Notes: generated by a model from the letters alone, not told the origin. A DNA stretch of 64,000 nt from Sipunculus nudus (GCA_026874595.1 CM049311.1:67092453-67156452), one strand, 5' to 3'. Shown: positions 1 through 12,588, counted from the first letter of the stretch. Numbers and translations are program-made.

Positions 1-678
1 CTTTTACAGAATTAAGTTTGGTATGAAATGAAATAAGGGAACAAGCGTGTCACTGCACGAGTTAACTCCTGCGGCCACAAAATACTTGACTGCACGGCAC
101 GGAATTTTTAATTATCATTAATAACTTACGTTGAAATGAAACTTATTTAAAAAAGAAGAATTGTGGTAAGCATGAAAATTATATATATACCTGTGTGACC
201 GGTACGCATGGACTACAGACTCTCATCTTTTACAGAATTAAGTTTGGTATGAAATGAAATAAGGGAACAAGCGTGTGACTGCACGAGTTGATTCCTGCGG
301 CCACAAAATTCTTGACTGCACGGCACGGAATTTTTAATTATCAATAATCACTTATGTTGAAATGAAACTTATTTAAAAAAGAAGAATTGTGGTAAGCATG
401 AAAATTATATATAAACATGTGTGACCGGTACGCATGGACTACAGACTCTCATCTTTTACAGAATTAAGTTTGGTATGAAATGAAATAAAGGAACAAGCGT
501 GTCACTAAACGAGTTAACACCTGCGGCCACAAAATTCTTGACTGCACGGCACGGAATCCTTTATTATCATTAATCACCTACGCGTAAATGGACCTTAATA
601 AACAAGGAGACTTGTGGTAAACATGAAATTTCATATATACACCGGTGTGACTTGTACGCACAGACTTCAGACACTCAT
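1..678. repeat. Tandem array, 226-bp unit, three units
   Basis: The word CTTTTACAGAATTAAG recurs at 1, 227 and 453, and a diverged version at 679, so the period is exactly 226 bp. Units 1 and 2 are nearly identical; unit 3 is more diverged toward its end. The array runs off the left edge of the window, so the total copy number is unknown. There is no coding capacity: short reading frames around 578-823 are not conserved between units. Confidence 0.9.
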
Positions 679-1735
679 CTTTTACAGAATTTACTGCATG
701 AGTTGGTGTATGGTTTCGTTTATAGTGCGAAAGGTGGCGCCTCTTGCCAGAGGTTGGCTGATCCTGATATACATAAAACATCCAGACTTTAGTGTTCATG
801 CCGGTCAAGGCAATATATTTTGATTCAGCTTTTATAAACCTTAAAAATCCTTTTTATATCCCTAATTAATAACATTCTTTATAGTCGCAATAATTAAAAG
901 TGTTAATGTTCAACAAGCAATTAAAACAATTCGAAGCCGCGAGATAGACAAAGGTCAAACCCGCCAGCAAATATAACCTAACAGATGTGTAACATAATAT
1001 ATCATATGGTACCTCCTTCGTTAAAAAACTGACCAAGTTATAAGCATTAACACAATATTCGTTCGGTCTCGATCAACTATACAACATTTGAAGACACTTG
1101 GAACTGTACTGCAGAAACGCTTATCCACTGCATTCCAAGGGTGGAAATTAGACCTCAGTAGCTTATAGGGTTGGGTATCAGTCAGCCTATCCAGTTACAA
1201 TACGTTTTGTAGTACACTTAAAACGAAATCAGGTACGTACTGACGATATACTGTAGTCCACTTTTTGGGGAACCGGATTCATAGGTTTCGAGGGCACTGG
1301 ACTCCTACTTTGAGGGCATGCATGAATACTTGAAAACACATGCACTATGACGATTGTGGCGTTCATCCTTGACATTACCAATAGGTAACGAGACAAGTAA
1401 AAAGAAGGCTCGGTTGATGCAGGCTTTATATATAGCACATGCACTATGAAGATTGTTGTATTTACCCCATGGCATTATCCAGACGAGACAGGTTGAAATA
1501 AAGACCCGGTGCAGGCAGGCTTATGTATAACGACGACCTTTGGCGTCTGGCCATTATTATACCAACATGACTTAGCATTTTGCGCCTGGAGCGGAGAGAA
1601 AGATCACACACCTGTGTCTCTGTCCGCATACTCACGGTATATTTGTTATATACACTTAACGGCCAGGTAGGTTGTTTAAACCTTCCACTGGCTAATACTT
1701 TATCAAGCTCTTGATATAAGTATTAATTAAAGGAG
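679..1735 (+). repeat. Dispersed repeat R1, copy 1
   Basis: Noncoding segment. Its first part (about 690-1340) aligns with about 26150-27370, including shared blocks around ACAATATTCGTT, GGGTATC and GACGATATACTGTA. Its second part (about 1330-1735) aligns with 14050-14330, 22870-23180 and 24070-24470, with shared blocks around CACATGCACTATG and GAGACAGGT. It looks like a low-copy, non-autonomous element or segmental duplication. No terminal repeats or ORF were recognised. Confidence 0.7.
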
Positions 1736-2720
1736 CCAATTTTGAAAAAGACGTTTTGTGATTTCTGATTCCTGGCTCCCTCTGTGCATGTATATTTATT
1801 AATGATCTAAGGGTAATTTTGGTTGTGAAAAGTTCTTATAGGGCCTGTGTGCAGGGGCGTGTTTAGAGGGGGGCGCAACGGTTCAATAATTTTTTAGGGG
1901 CACCTAATTTCGTAATTGTCAGGTCGTGCCTATACCTTTTGCAAAAGAAGCTCAAAAAGTTGTATTTATATGGCCCAGGACATAGTTTAAACTGTTTCGA
2001 TTTAGTAACAGCATAGGATGACACCCTCAAGTGGCTATGCTGGACCAAACATAATCCTTATTGGAAGCTGCTCTCATGCATGACCCATGGAGCTCGACAG
2101 TCCTGCATGATGGTTAGCCTTTAGGGACTGGTTCTGTGATTGTTTCAGGAAACGTCAGTGTCTGGTGTTCAAACCACGCCGGTTTTAATCTAATTTAAAG
2201 CAGGCCCTATATGAGCGGATAATTCAGCAGGGACACCGTAACGGGAGCACGACGGGCCCAAGGGGTGCCCGGTTTACCAGGCAATTCCTATGGAGTAGAA
2301 TAATATGTTTGAAAATGTAGAAGTCACATTAAGTATTTATTTACTTATTTACTTATATAAATTTAAGTAAGGAGACCCCGCGAGGGTCCGATATAGGGTG
2401 ACAGAAATGCTTATCCCGTTTTTCCTTTGAGAAACTTGTATATGGAGCTTTTAAAATTGAGGGGTCTAAATTTAGGGACCCGTACAGGCCAGTAATTTCC
2501 TCTAGGGTCCAGGGAAATGTTTGAAAATGTAGAAGTGTCACTTGGTTTTATTTAAGCCTAGGAATTTCCAATGCGGCACAAGAAAAAGCTCGAAATGTAA
2601 ATATAGAGTTTCTAATAGTAAGTGACCAAAGGGCCCAGGCACATTAGGAGTTTCCGATTGCATTTATATAGCTGTCACCAGGACGACTTGGAGATGCCCG
2701 GCTAAATTCTAGTAAATGCG

Positions 2721-2722
<2 letters not shown>
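1736..2722. other. Unassigned; weak degenerate repeats
   Basis: No gene recognised. From about 2240 onward there are loosely repeated blocks, such as a GGGCCCA or GGACC word followed by a TTTCC-like word, and AATGTTTGAAAATGTAGAAG at about 2305 and 2518. This suggests a badly decayed repeat that continues past the TA tract to about 3000. Short minus-strand frames (1863-2048, 2353-2541) have no recognisable product. Confidence 0.35.

Positions 2723-2777
<55 letters not shown>
2723..2777. repeat. (TA)n microsatellite
   Basis: Uninterrupted alternating T and A over about 55 bp. Confidence 0.97.
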
Positions 2778-2780
<3 letters not shown>

Positions 2781-3510
2781 TTAGCCGGAAGTGATCGGAA
2801 GGGACTCGGACCAAGAAGTTTCCAAGGGCAAAAGAACAGGCTTGACGATGAAGTCTTTATCATCTCTCTGTCTTAAATAGCATTAACTAGTTTATATAGG
2901 TTTAAACCCGTCGGGTCCAAAGGGCCTGGATTGGCCAGGGGTTCTTAAGGCCTATTAGAATGCATGGAAATGTAAAAATTACTGAGCATGGAGGCACAAT
3001 AGTTACGGTAAGACAGAATGGCAAATCTTATATTTAGAACAACAGTTTGGCTCGCCATTTACCAACAATTTAAAATCCCCGATTTCCATTTTTTATAGTT
3101 ACCTCTTTTATCAGCCAAACTCTGCCATTCAAACATTATGCCGAGAAATCTGGTTTTCGTCAGTTTATCTGTGCGTGTCAGCCTTGCAGCAGACCATGCA
3201 CAAGAGATTCACACCTACGGGTCATTCTTATGAGTCAATATCATTTCGTAGTCATTGTTTGTAAACAACTCAATTACTTTATGTGTTCAGAAGAATAATT
3301 GAGTGCATATGAGTTCAGAAGATTTATTTTTGAAGGATAGGTCCATGGCCTGTTGGTGGCAATGTCTATTGAATGAGGTGAAGGGATTTATACGATAAGA
3401 ATGATAAATTATCATTAATTTTTTTTCGATTTCAAGTTTTATATGCACGGGTAAGGAACAATACAGTGCATCTTTGAGGATTAACGAGATGAAACCATTA
3501 TGCCATTGAG
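2778..3510. other. Unassigned AT-rich sequence
   Basis: No coding region, RNA gene or repeat with clear ends was recognised. The first 200 bases continue the weak GGTCC/TTTCC-type degenerate repeat. Confidence 0.4.
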
Positions 3511-3586
3511 GTTTCGGCGGGGTTCGTACGAGGGACTTTCAGCTCCGAAGTCCAACGCCTTAACCATAAGGCTACGTCCTACCCCG
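3511..3586 (-). other. tRNA-like segment, probably a SINE head
   Basis: The minus strand begins near GGGGTAGGACGTAGCC, followed by a box-A-like GTAGCCTTATGG, a hairpin with stem GACTT/AAGTC, and a weak box-B-like GTACGAACCCC. Box B departs from GGTTCGANTCC at about three positions, and the anticodon loop appears to be 9 nt rather than 7. A functional tRNA is therefore unlikely. A tRNA-derived SINE head or tRNA pseudogene fits better. No poly(A) or SINE tail boundary was identified. Confidence 0.45.
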
Positions 3587-3959
3587 TTTGATCAACCGTT
3601 ACCTTGCTGTTGGTGGCGTTACCCTGGCTTTCTTTGATAGAGTACCGTATTTTGTCATCAAAAAAATTTCGCTAATTGACATAACACGTACATATATGCA
3701 CCAGAGAGTTTCCTCACCAGGCCTGTCGGACATTGATGTACATGGGTACCCAAAAGGAAAAAAATAAGACTCAGAAGGAAGCTAGCAGGTTACGATCCTT
3801 TTTTTTCACCTTATGTAGTGCTTTTTTTTTTATTGATCCGTTTAAATAAAGTTGGACCTCTCCCTTATGGCACCTATGTACTAAGGGCACCTCCTATCTA
3901 AGGCAACTTACGGGCAGTCCCTTGAAAGTGTTTCCCGAAATCCATGACCTCCGGATTAA
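3587..3959. other. Unassigned sequence
   Basis: Nothing recognised apart from T-rich runs near 3800-3830. Confidence 0.4.
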
Positions 3960-4150
3960 TTTGGGGCTTAAGATAGGGCTGGACCAGATCCCGATCGGGG
4001 TTTGGCCGGACTGAATCCCGATCGGGATTAAGTTTTGACCAATTGCTTTGGTCTAGATGAATAACATTCGGTCCTGACCAAACCCCGATCAGGATTCTGA
4101 CTAGTCCATACCCCGATCAGGATCTATCCAGCCCAAATCCTGATTCAGAC
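3960..4150. repeat. CCCGATCGGG palindrome-rich repeat
   Basis: At least four copies of CCCGATCGGG or CCCGATCAGG sit between short words resembling GGACCAG, GGTTTGGCC and CAGCCCAAATCC. The same vocabulary recurs in inverted orientation at 31430-31560 and again at 32585-32640, so this is a dispersed repeat. Its function and class are unknown. Confidence 0.65.
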
Positions 4151-4815
4151 TGTGACGCCTTAAGCTACTTCAGATAAGATTAGGAAAATTCTGAGTGGGC
4201 GAATGCCAGACTTTTCGAGCTATGAAAGGGAAGGAACCTTGACAGACTTTCATATTACACTTTGGTACTTAAAAGGCAAATAGTTAATTAATTTTCCAGA
4301 AGAAATATGATGGAAGTGAACCATCGAAATGATTTCTGTAATCTCTAAACATATTACATTGTGACGTAGGCAGCCATCTTGAGATATGAAACAGGGGAGA
4401 TTGATTTTACAAAAATGCCTGAGACCCATATGTCAAAACAGAAAAAAAATATATCTGCACTTCTGGATTCATATGAATCATACCTCATAATTCTGAGGAC
4501 TCTGTAGTTAAACATTCCATCAAACAGGCTTTTACGGTTTTATTGTCACAGAAGCAACTTGAAATCCGAATTCTAAAGAAGGGAAGCCTCTGAAATGTGA
4601 CGGGTCCTTTTTGTGGGATGCTCCCCAACATGTGTCAAGGTTGAGTGCAATACAATTTTCTAAATACAAATCTAATTATGCTAGGTTGTATTGATAACAA
4701 AATACAAGTGAGCGATATTAAATACAAATACGAGGCATCAATTACAAATAAACAAATAAATGGCTGTATTGATGGTACCAATTAGTGGTAATTAACAGTA
4801 CTCATATCCTCGATT
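4151..4815. other. Unassigned sequence left of the LTR element
   Basis: No gene or repeat with identifiable ends. The stretch 4640-4800 is AT-rich with repeated AATACAAAT-like words. Confidence 0.4.
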
Positions 4816-4866
4816 TGTTACATATATCTGTTTTATTGTGAGCTGTTGACATGTCTCTTTTATTGT
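4816..4866 (+). repeat. 5' LTR remnant of the Gmr1-like element
   Basis: Starts TGTTACATATATCTG and matches the first ~50 bases of the LTR at 13002 almost base for base, including GAGCTGTTGACATGTCTC. After 4866 it switches to internal sequence, so the rest of the 5' LTR is deleted. Confidence 0.7.
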
Positions 4867-5049
4867 AAGGATTATCCTTTAAATAAAGCCAAGTCCTTTT
4901 TTGACTCTTGCGAGAGTATTTCAAATGAGGCCTGGTCCTCTTATGACAAACAGAAGTTTGTTTCCGCTGAATCCCATGACTGTTGACTCCCATAAGGAGT
5001 TTGATTGTAATAAGGATGTAGATTCCTTTGATGACTCTGAAAAAGAATA

Positions 5050-6664
5050 ATGAATGACACTGTCAGTGTCAGTTCTTTGTTTGAGGAAACTGAGGTAGCA
5101 GATTCCTCTCCTGACTCCGAAATGGAGTTATTTGAGCCATTCATACATGATGATTTTGTATTACTTTCAAGTGATTTTTCAGATTTTACCCCTAATAGAA
5201 TTTTGAGGGACACTGGTTTAGGCCAGACTCTCATGTTAGCAAACACTTTGCCATTTTCTAATAGGTCTTTTACTGGTGCACATGCACTTGTTAATGGTGT
5301 GTTTTCAGACAAGCACACTTCAGTTCCGCTTCACAGTATCCATTTAAAGTCAGATTTGATTTCTGGGAATATTACTGTGGGCATAAGAACTACTTTACCC
5401 TTTCAGGGAATTCAGTTGCTGCTAGGTAATGATGTTGCAGGTGACAAAGTTCAGCCTGTACCAATGGTGACAGAAAAGCCGTCACTTGATCAGGACACAG
5501 GACCTGAAAGTCTGGAAATTCCGGGTTTGTATTATTCATGTGCTGTAACTAGATCTATGGCCAAGAAAAACACACATGAGGATAATGGTCCAGATAATAA
5601 CACTCTTGGAGTCACTAGTGATTCGTCTAACGACTCGCCCGTACAGGATGCAGCATTTTCAAGTTCTGAACTTATCGCGGAACAGCATAAGGACCCTGAT
5701 ATTTCATGTTTCTTTCCCAGGGCAGTTTCTATAGATGAACTGTCACAAACCCAGTTTGTTTCTATGATAAAAATAGAGTGTTTATGCGTAAATGGCGACC
5801 ACCTGATGTATGCGCTGATGATAAGTGGGCCATCAAACATCAAAGTGATGCCAAAAAGCTTTCGCAATAAAATTCTAAGCATGGCACATGAGGCTCCTTT
5901 GTCTGGCCAATTAGGTATAAATAAAACTTATCAGAAAGTTAATACACACTTCTATTGGCCTAACCTCAGGACTGATGTTGTACAATATTGTAAATCATGC
6001 CACACATGCCAGATGGTAGGCAAGCCCAATCAAAATCCTCCTAAGGCCCCACTTAGGCCTATTCCTGCTTTCGAGGAACCTATTAGTAGGATTATTGTCG
6101 ATTGTGTTGGACCACTGCCCAAAACAAAATCTGGACATGAATACTTGCTGACAATTATATGCCCAACTACCAGGTTCCCTGAGGCAATACCATTGCGCAA
6201 AATTAATGCCAAAAGAGTTTCCCAGGCTCTGACCAAGTTTTTTTACAACTTTTGGATTACCAAAATTCGTCCAGTCTGACCAAGGGTCTAATTTTATGAA
6301 TTTTATATTCCAGCAAGTTATGCTTGAGCTAGGTATAAAACAGTACAGCTCTTCGCCATACCATCCTGAAAGTCAGGGCGTCCTTGAGCGTTTTCACTAG
6401 ACGTTAAAAAACATTATTAGGACCTATTGCTATGACACACAGAAAGACTGGAATGAAGGAATCCACCTATTGCTGTTTGCCAGAGAATCATTTCAAGAGT
6501 CCTTGGGTTTCAGTCCCTTTGAACTAGTTTTCGGACACTCAGTTCGCGGTCCTTTAAAACTGCTTAAAGAAAAACTCTTGTATGAAAATCTTTATTCTCT
6601 TAGTTTACTGCAGTATGTCTCAGACTTTTGCACTAAACTACACAATGCTTGTGAGAAAAAGTGA
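5050..6664 (+). pseudogene. Gypsy-type protease and integrase, broken
   Basis: The longest open stretch is 409 codons from 5050. Upstream sequence (4868-5049) is a related acidic reading frame with stops near 4983 and 5048, so the ATG at 5050 is probably not the original start. A retropepsin-like domain lies at about residues 50-140, with active-site DTG in LRDTGLGQ and the flap-side LLLGNDVAG. Integrase follows from about residue 275: a zinc-binding region ending CKSCHTC (the second His is Gln), then the catalytic core with first Asp in IIVDCVGPLP. A frameshift in a T run near 6240 moves the rest of the core (QSDQGSNF and the Glu in SQGVLERF) into another frame. There is an in-frame TAG near 6400. 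Family assignment is firm; function is lost. Confidence 0.82.
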
Positions 6665-6679
6665 CCCTGACCCAGTTCA

Positions 6680-8094
6680 AGTAGATACTGATTGTGTGAT
6701 GTAGACATTCAGTGTGGAACAGTACCACTAAAAACTCAGACGTGCTTAATAACCAAGATGCCAAACTGTCACACCTTACCGCACAACAACAACAAAACCT
6801 CAAGAATCTGCTTCGGAATTATGAACATTTGTTTAGTAAAATTCCAACTCAAACTAACATTTTGTGCCATGACGTCGATGTTGGCGAGGAAAGCGCAGTC
6901 AGGCAGCACACTTATAGACTGAATCCAGAAAAGCAAACGTGTCTACAGGATGAGGTTCATTATTTGCTGGACAATGATTTTATTGAACCTAGTAACAGTA
7001 ACTAGAGTTCACCATGTATTCTTGTGCCTAAACCAGATGGTGCACAGATTATCGAAAACTAAACTCTGTCACCAAGACTGACACGTTCCCGATTCCAAGG
7101 ATCGATGATTACATTGATACACTCGGTAGCTCCAGATATGTTTCCAAGTTTGACTTACTAAAAGGATTCTGGAAAGTTCCGTTGACAGAACGAGCAAAAA
7201 CAGTGTCCACATTTGTGACGCCGCAAGGACTGTACCAGTATAAAGTTATGCCATTTGGCATGAAGAACTCGCCAACCTCGTTCCAGCGCCTCATCCATAT
7301 GGTTGTCAAGGACATTTAGGTTTGCGACGCATATATTGATGACCTTATTGTGTACAGCGACACCTTGGAGAGACATCTGCAAATTCTTCGATACCTCTTC
7401 GAAAAACTCAGTGAAGCACGTCTGACCATCAACGAAGTAAAATCAGAGTTTTGTCATGCACAAGCAACATTTTTTGGTCATATTGTAGGGCAGGGTCAAG
7501 TAAAACCTGTTAATGCTGAAATAAGTGCTATTTTCAGCATTTCCTAGTACAGAAAACAAAAAGCAAATAATGCGTTTTCTTGGTATAGTTAAATACTAGA
7601 AGAAGTTTTGTCCAAATTCTTCTGCTGTAGCTGAACCTTTGACTAATTTGTTAAAGAAGAAACAAAAGTTTGTATGGAATGTTCAGTGTGAAAATGCATT
7701 TCAGAATTTGAAATCAGTTCTGCAAAGTTCACCAGTTTTTGCAGCTCCAGACTTGTCTGTACCTTTTAAGTTAGCTGCAGGCTAATGATACTGCTGCTGG
7801 TGCTGTTGTTACAAGAAGGCATTGATGGCATAGGTCATCCAATTTGTTATTTTTCAAGAAAGTTTAATGCAAACCAGAGAAACTACACTGTTGAGAAAGG
7901 ATGTTTGGCTTTGATTTTGGCATTGCAACGTTTTGAAGTTAATATTACTTCATCAGTCAAGCCTATCATTGTCTTCAGTGATCACAATCCGTCACGTTCA
8001 TGAACAATTTAAAGGGTAAAAATCAAAGATTGTTGAGATGGAGTTTGTTTTTACAGGATTACAATCTTGAAATCAGACATAATAAAGGGGAGAC
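6680..8094 (+). pseudogene. Gypsy-type reverse transcriptase and RNase H, broken
   Basis: The segment begins with a linker and the N-terminal RT region (6712-7005, ending FIEPSNSN). A stop near 7003 stands where related elements have Trp. The palm-domain catalytic motif YIDD is readable at about 7333, followed by LIVYSDTLERH and the RT thumb (7350-7547). An RNase-H-like region follows: connection near 7690-7780, then GHPICYFSRKFN and IIVFSDHNP at 7785-8003. The frame ends in RHNKG at about 8090, where the LINE is inserted. It continues at 12767. At least six frame breaks or stops make it inactive. Confidence 0.82.
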
Positions 8095-8304
8095 ACACGT
8101 GTGTTTTGGGTCCTCTCCAGGCGTCAGCGTATTTCATTGTTTATTCAAAACTTTGTAATACAAAAAACGCAGAACTAATTCCTTGATAGTATTGGAATGT
8201 GAGGAGGTACCCGAGGTGTTGACAGATAGAGGAATTTTTGTGAACTTTGGAGCCGAAAATATTGGAAGTGAACCCAGAGTTCAGTAGCACGGTTTGGAGC
8301 TGTC

Positions 8305-9474
8305 ATGGATCGTGAGCAAGTACAGAAGGCGTTACGTAATCCTAAACTGTGGTTGAGAATTGACGCAAGAGGAATGCCCAGGCAATCCGAAATACAAGTG
8401 GCGTCAGCTGTTAACAGTGCCATTGTTCGTGAGCATGGCGACAGTGCTATTGAACCTGGGGATATAATAGGTGCACAGTTTCTCAAACAGGCTTGGATTG
8501 TGTACATGCTGAAAGAAGCTTCAGTAATATTGGCAGTGAGTGCAGGGGTATTGGAAATTGAAAATAAACTTTTTCAAATGACAGAGTTCCATGAAACAGG
8601 ATGGACTCGGAAAACTGTGCGAGTGTCAGTTCATGGCATTCCAATGCATGTGAGTGATGATGAAGTTGAGCAGTGGCTTGACAAGTACATGGTAAGAGAT
8701 ACACCTGTACAACCAGCAATGGCAAAGAAAGGACTAAAAGAATCAAAATTTGCGTATTTATTTTCTGGAAATAGATTTTGCTATGCCACAGAAATAAAAC
8801 AAGCTATACCTAGATATACAACATTTATGATGGTCGACCCACTTGATCTTGGAGCCGCCAATCCAAAACTGCTCCAAGCAAATATCGTGGTTTATCATGA
8901 CAACCAGCCTGTGAATTGCAGTCACTGCAGAAACCTGGACAATACTGTAGCAGACTGTGATATTAAGGCTGGTCGAAGAAGGATGGCCCAGGAAAAGAAA
9001 AAGTGTTATTCGTGTGGTGCGATGGATCATCTGGCTCGAAGCTGTCCTAGCCAGCGAGAGCAAGCTGTTGAGTCCCAAGAGGAGGACGAACCTGAAGACG
9101 CCTACGCCGATGCAGAGGCTGGCAGTGAGGATGACATGTCCAACATAACGCTGATTGCAGCAGAACCTGATGACCATCCAGTAACAGCTGAAAGTGATGG
9201 TGAGGCAGATAAACAAGCTGATAGCCAAGTGAAAAAAGACAAGCGGAAACCAAAAAATGCAGCAAGTAAAAAAAAGACAGGGTTACCAAGGAACACTGTC
9301 GCCTCTGATAATCCTGGAAAAGCGCCCGTCCGTCAACAGGTGATGATGCAGCGAGACAAACGACTGGCACAATCACCACCAGGTGAGGCACAACTTGACA
9401 AAAGGTCCAATATAGGTCCCCTCACAAACTGGCTTATCAAAGATAATACAACCCCTAAGGCTGGTGGGACATAA
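8305..9474 (+). CDS. LINE ORF1, zinc-knuckle nucleic-acid-binding protein
   Basis: 389 residues and fully open, unlike ORF2 downstream. ORF1 proteins of LINEs bind the element RNA and act as nucleic-acid chaperones. Residues 1-200 form a globular RNA-recognition-like region typical of Tx1-type ORF1 (it includes TVRVSVHGIPMHVSDDEVEQ). Two CCHC-like knuckles follow at about 208-252: CSHCRNLDNTVADC, which lacks a clear His, and the canonical CYSCGAMDHLARSC. The tail from about 253 is acidic, then Lys/Arg-rich, and is probably disordered. The ATG at 8305 follows a ~210-bp leader. Only 27 nt separate its stop from the ORF2 ATG. It may still be translatable, but the element as a whole cannot move itself. 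Confidence 0.8.
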   Translation: MDREQVQKALRNPKLWLRIDARGMPRQSEIQVASAVNSAIVREHGDSAIEPGDIIGAQFLKQAWIVYMLKEASVILAVSAGVLEIENKLFQMTEFHETGWTRKTVRVSVHGIPMHVSDDEVEQWLDKYMVRDTPVQPAMAKKGLKESKFAYLFSGNRFCYATEIKQAIPRYTTFMMVDPLDLGAANPKLLQANIVVYHDNQPVNCSHCRNLDNTVADCDIKAGRRRMAQEKKKCYSCGAMDHLARSCPSQREQAVESQEEDEPEDAYADAEAGSEDDMSNITLIAAEPDDHPVTAESDGEADKQADSQVKKDKRKPKNAASKKKTGLPRNTVASDNPGKAPVRQQVMMQRDKRLAQSPPGEAQLDKRSNIGPLTNWLIKDNTTPKAGGT

Positions 9475-9501
9475 ACAAAACCCATTTACCCGTATTGTCT
9501 C

Positions 9502-12500
9502 ATGAAAGTTGGATCACTGAACGTCAGAGGACTCCGCAAAAAGATGAAACGGACTGGTTTATGGTTAACGATAAAGAAAATGAAAATTGATATCTGTTTT
9601 ATACAGGAGGCTTATGTTACACAGGAAGATGCAAAGATATGGGCTAATGAATGGGATGGAACATTGTTCTTTTCCCCATATAATAATTGTAGTAGAGGTT
9701 TAATTATATGCATATCTAAAAAACTTCATGTAGAAGGAATGGTGCAGATTCAAATAAGTGAATACAATTCAAGAATTCAGCTGATTAAATTTAAAAGTGA
9801 TGGTTCAAAATATGCATGTTTTAATATATATGCACCAAACAGTGATAAGGAGAAAATTATTTTCTTTAATCGATTAAAACATGTTGTACAGTCGCTAACT
9901 TTCTCGGATTAAATTGTAATTTTAGCTGGAGATATGAATACAGTTATAGAGGAAAGTATAGATAATATATATGGAGGGAAATGTAATGAAAAGGTGATTA
10001 AATCGTTTAATAACTGTATTAATTCCTGTGCATTAGATGATATTTATAGATCTATAAATAAGGATCAAAAGGAATTTACATGGTTCAGAAGGAACCCGCT
10101 AGCTGCTAGACATATTTGTGATGATATAGATGAAATAATGAATGAGTTTATAAAATTATTATTCTGAACTATACACAAAACATGGTGAATTTGTAAAAGA
10201 AAAGTACGATACATTTATGGAGAATATAGTTATTCCTCAATTATCGGATGATGATCAAATGATATGCGACGGGGAAGTAACTGTAGAGGAATGCACTGAA
10301 GTACTTAAGTCTATGAATCCAAATGCAAGTCCCGGAATTGATGGTCTTGGGCCAATATTTTATCAAACGTTCTGGAGTAAAATACAACATATTGTTGTTG
10401 ATTCATTAAATTATGCGTTAAAAGTTGGCAGATTGTCAGCCACTCAAAGGAAAGGTATTATTATATTGTTACCAAAAGGAGATAAATTGACTAGGAATAT
10501 AGATAATTTTAGACCAATTACATTAACATGTACAGATTATAAACTTGTGGCAGGCGTATTAGCAAAACGATTACAAAGAATTATTATAAATTTAATAAGT
10601 ACTGATCAAACTGGCTATATAAAGGGGCGTGGAATATTTCAGAATACTAGATTAATTGAAGATATTATATGGTACACGCAGCAAAATAAAATACCAGGTA
10701 TTCTTCTAGCATATTCTTCTAGATTATAGCAAGGCTTTCGATAGCCTGAATAGAGATTTCATGTTACAATGTTTAGAATCATACAATTTTGGGCATAATT
10801 ATCTACAATGGATAAGGCTTCTTTATAAAGATACACAAAGTTGTGTGTCTAATGCCGGCTGGTTATCAAAGTTATTTTCGCTGGAAAGTGGGATTAAACA
10901 AGGGTGCCCTTTAAGTGCCCTACTATTTATTTTGTCAGTTGAGATTTTTTCATGTAAATTAAAGCAAGATTTTACAATTTCTGGTGTAAAAGTAGGCGAA
11001 ACGCAAGTAAAATTAACACAGTATGCCGACGACTTGACTGTTTTTTGTGGAGATGAGATGTCGGTTTTGAAAGTATTCAGATATGCAACAGAATTTGAAC
11101 AATTCGCCGGCCTAAGATTGAATATGAAAAAAACTTGTGGGATGTGGTTAGGAAAGTGGAAGGATAGGAGAGACACTTAGCTTCCCTAAATATGATACCG
11201 CCGGGTGAAAATGTAAAGATACTAGGTGTCAGATATGCCAATGACAGGTCAGCAGCTGAGGTGGAGAGTAATTGGGAAATCAGGATTAAAAATATAGAAA
11301 AAACTGTTAAATCCTGGAGCAAAAGAAACTTAAGTATTCATGGTAGAGTAATTCTATCAAAGAGTTTGCTGGCCTCACAAATCGTACACTTACTGATGGT
11401 ACTGCACCCACCGGAACATGTTTGTAAACGGGTTAACGGTATGATATATAAATTCATTTGGCAGGGTACTGGAAAAGGAAAAGAAAAAGTAAAGAGACTT
11501 GTTATGCAGCAGGGATATAGGTATGGGGGAATTAATGTTCCAGTTGTTGAAAATATACAGAAAAATATTTATATTAAATGGTTGAAAAGATTTATGAAAT
11601 GTTATGACGATAATTGGTTCTTGATTGGAAAAATGTTATTGGAGTATTTTGGTAATAACATGGTTGTTGCATATTCCAACACAAATTTTGCAAATTTTAC
11701 ACCAAAGGATTATATTAAAAAAATGCCAATGTTTTATCTCCACTTTTTGAAAACAGTTTTAGACAGTAAAGATGTAAATAATGAATTGGCTGAAAATCAA
11801 GTGATATGGAATAATGTTAATGTAAAATACAGAGGTAATACTCTATTCTTTGGCGATTGGTTGAAAAAAGGTATTGTGTATGTTTCAGATGTACTTAACC
11901 ATGATGGTTGTATTAAATCCTATGATCAGCTTAAGGAAAAAGTGAAAGGTGGTGCAGGTTTTATATTTCAATACAATGCAATGCGCAGTGCTCTTTATAA
12001 TAAGAATATCAAGTGTAATGGAGAAAGTGATATATTTAAAATAAAAGGACATGATATACAAACAATGGACAACAGGTGTATTAACAGTGTTTTATTGACC
12101 TATGTAAAACCAGCAGCTCATTGCTTTTGGGAAAAAAAAAATTTAACCAGAAATTTATTTGGGACAAAATCTGGGAAAATGTTTACAAGTGTACAACAGA
12201 GAGTAGAATAAGGTCATTGCAGTGGAAGATATTACATAATATATACCCGACAGGGATTCTGTTACACAAAATGGGGAAAAGAGATAGTGAACAATGCATC
12301 TTTTGCAAATTTAAGAAAGACAATATTGAACATTTTTTTGTTAATTGTGATATTGTTTTGGCATTATGGAATGAAGTTAGAAAAAAATGCAGTGCTTTTT
12401 ATGGGAAAAGAGTTGATTTAAGCGACATAAGTATTCTTTTTGGGCATGATTTGTCAGCAGTGGGACATTTTAAATACGCAAATCATCTTATTTTAATTGG

Positions 12501-12588
12501 AAAATTATGTATTAGTAAATTCAAGTATGGAAATTATCCTAACTTGTTACTGTTGTTTGAAAAAGAATGTGAATATCGACTTATGTGA
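9502..12588 (+). pseudogene. LINE ORF2, AP-endonuclease and reverse transcriptase, broken
   Basis: The APE domain starts with KVGSLNVRGLRKKMKR. Its catalytic Glu lies in IDICFIQEAYVT, and LAGDMN appears just after an in-frame TAA at 9910. The end of the endonuclease and the linker are missing (the reading jumps from FTWFRRNPLAARH into later sequence near 10120), implying an internal deletion. RT continues from 10217: SPGIDGLGPIFYQ, then a small local duplication near 10705-10725 that shifts frame just before DYSKAFDSL. Further on are GIKQGCPLSALLF and the catalytic YADD at about 11021. Frame changes again near 11160 and at an A run near 12130. The C-terminal finger reads CIFCKFKKDNIEHFFVNC. 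It resembles Tx1/L1-type ORF2; enzymatic function is lost. Confidence 0.82.

Noticed and set aside
715-750. GGTGGCGCC near 735 and 26170 as a retroviral-type primer-binding site
   Set aside because: No LTR end lies directly upstream, and the word belongs to the R1 repeat in both places.
3511-3586. Functional tRNA gene on the minus strand
   Set aside because: Box B deviates at about three positions and the anticodon loop looks too long; listed as a tRNA-like or SINE segment instead.
8758-9391. Several long minus-strand frames over LINE ORF1
   Set aside because: They are shadows of ORF1, which has clear zinc-knuckle motifs on the plus strand.
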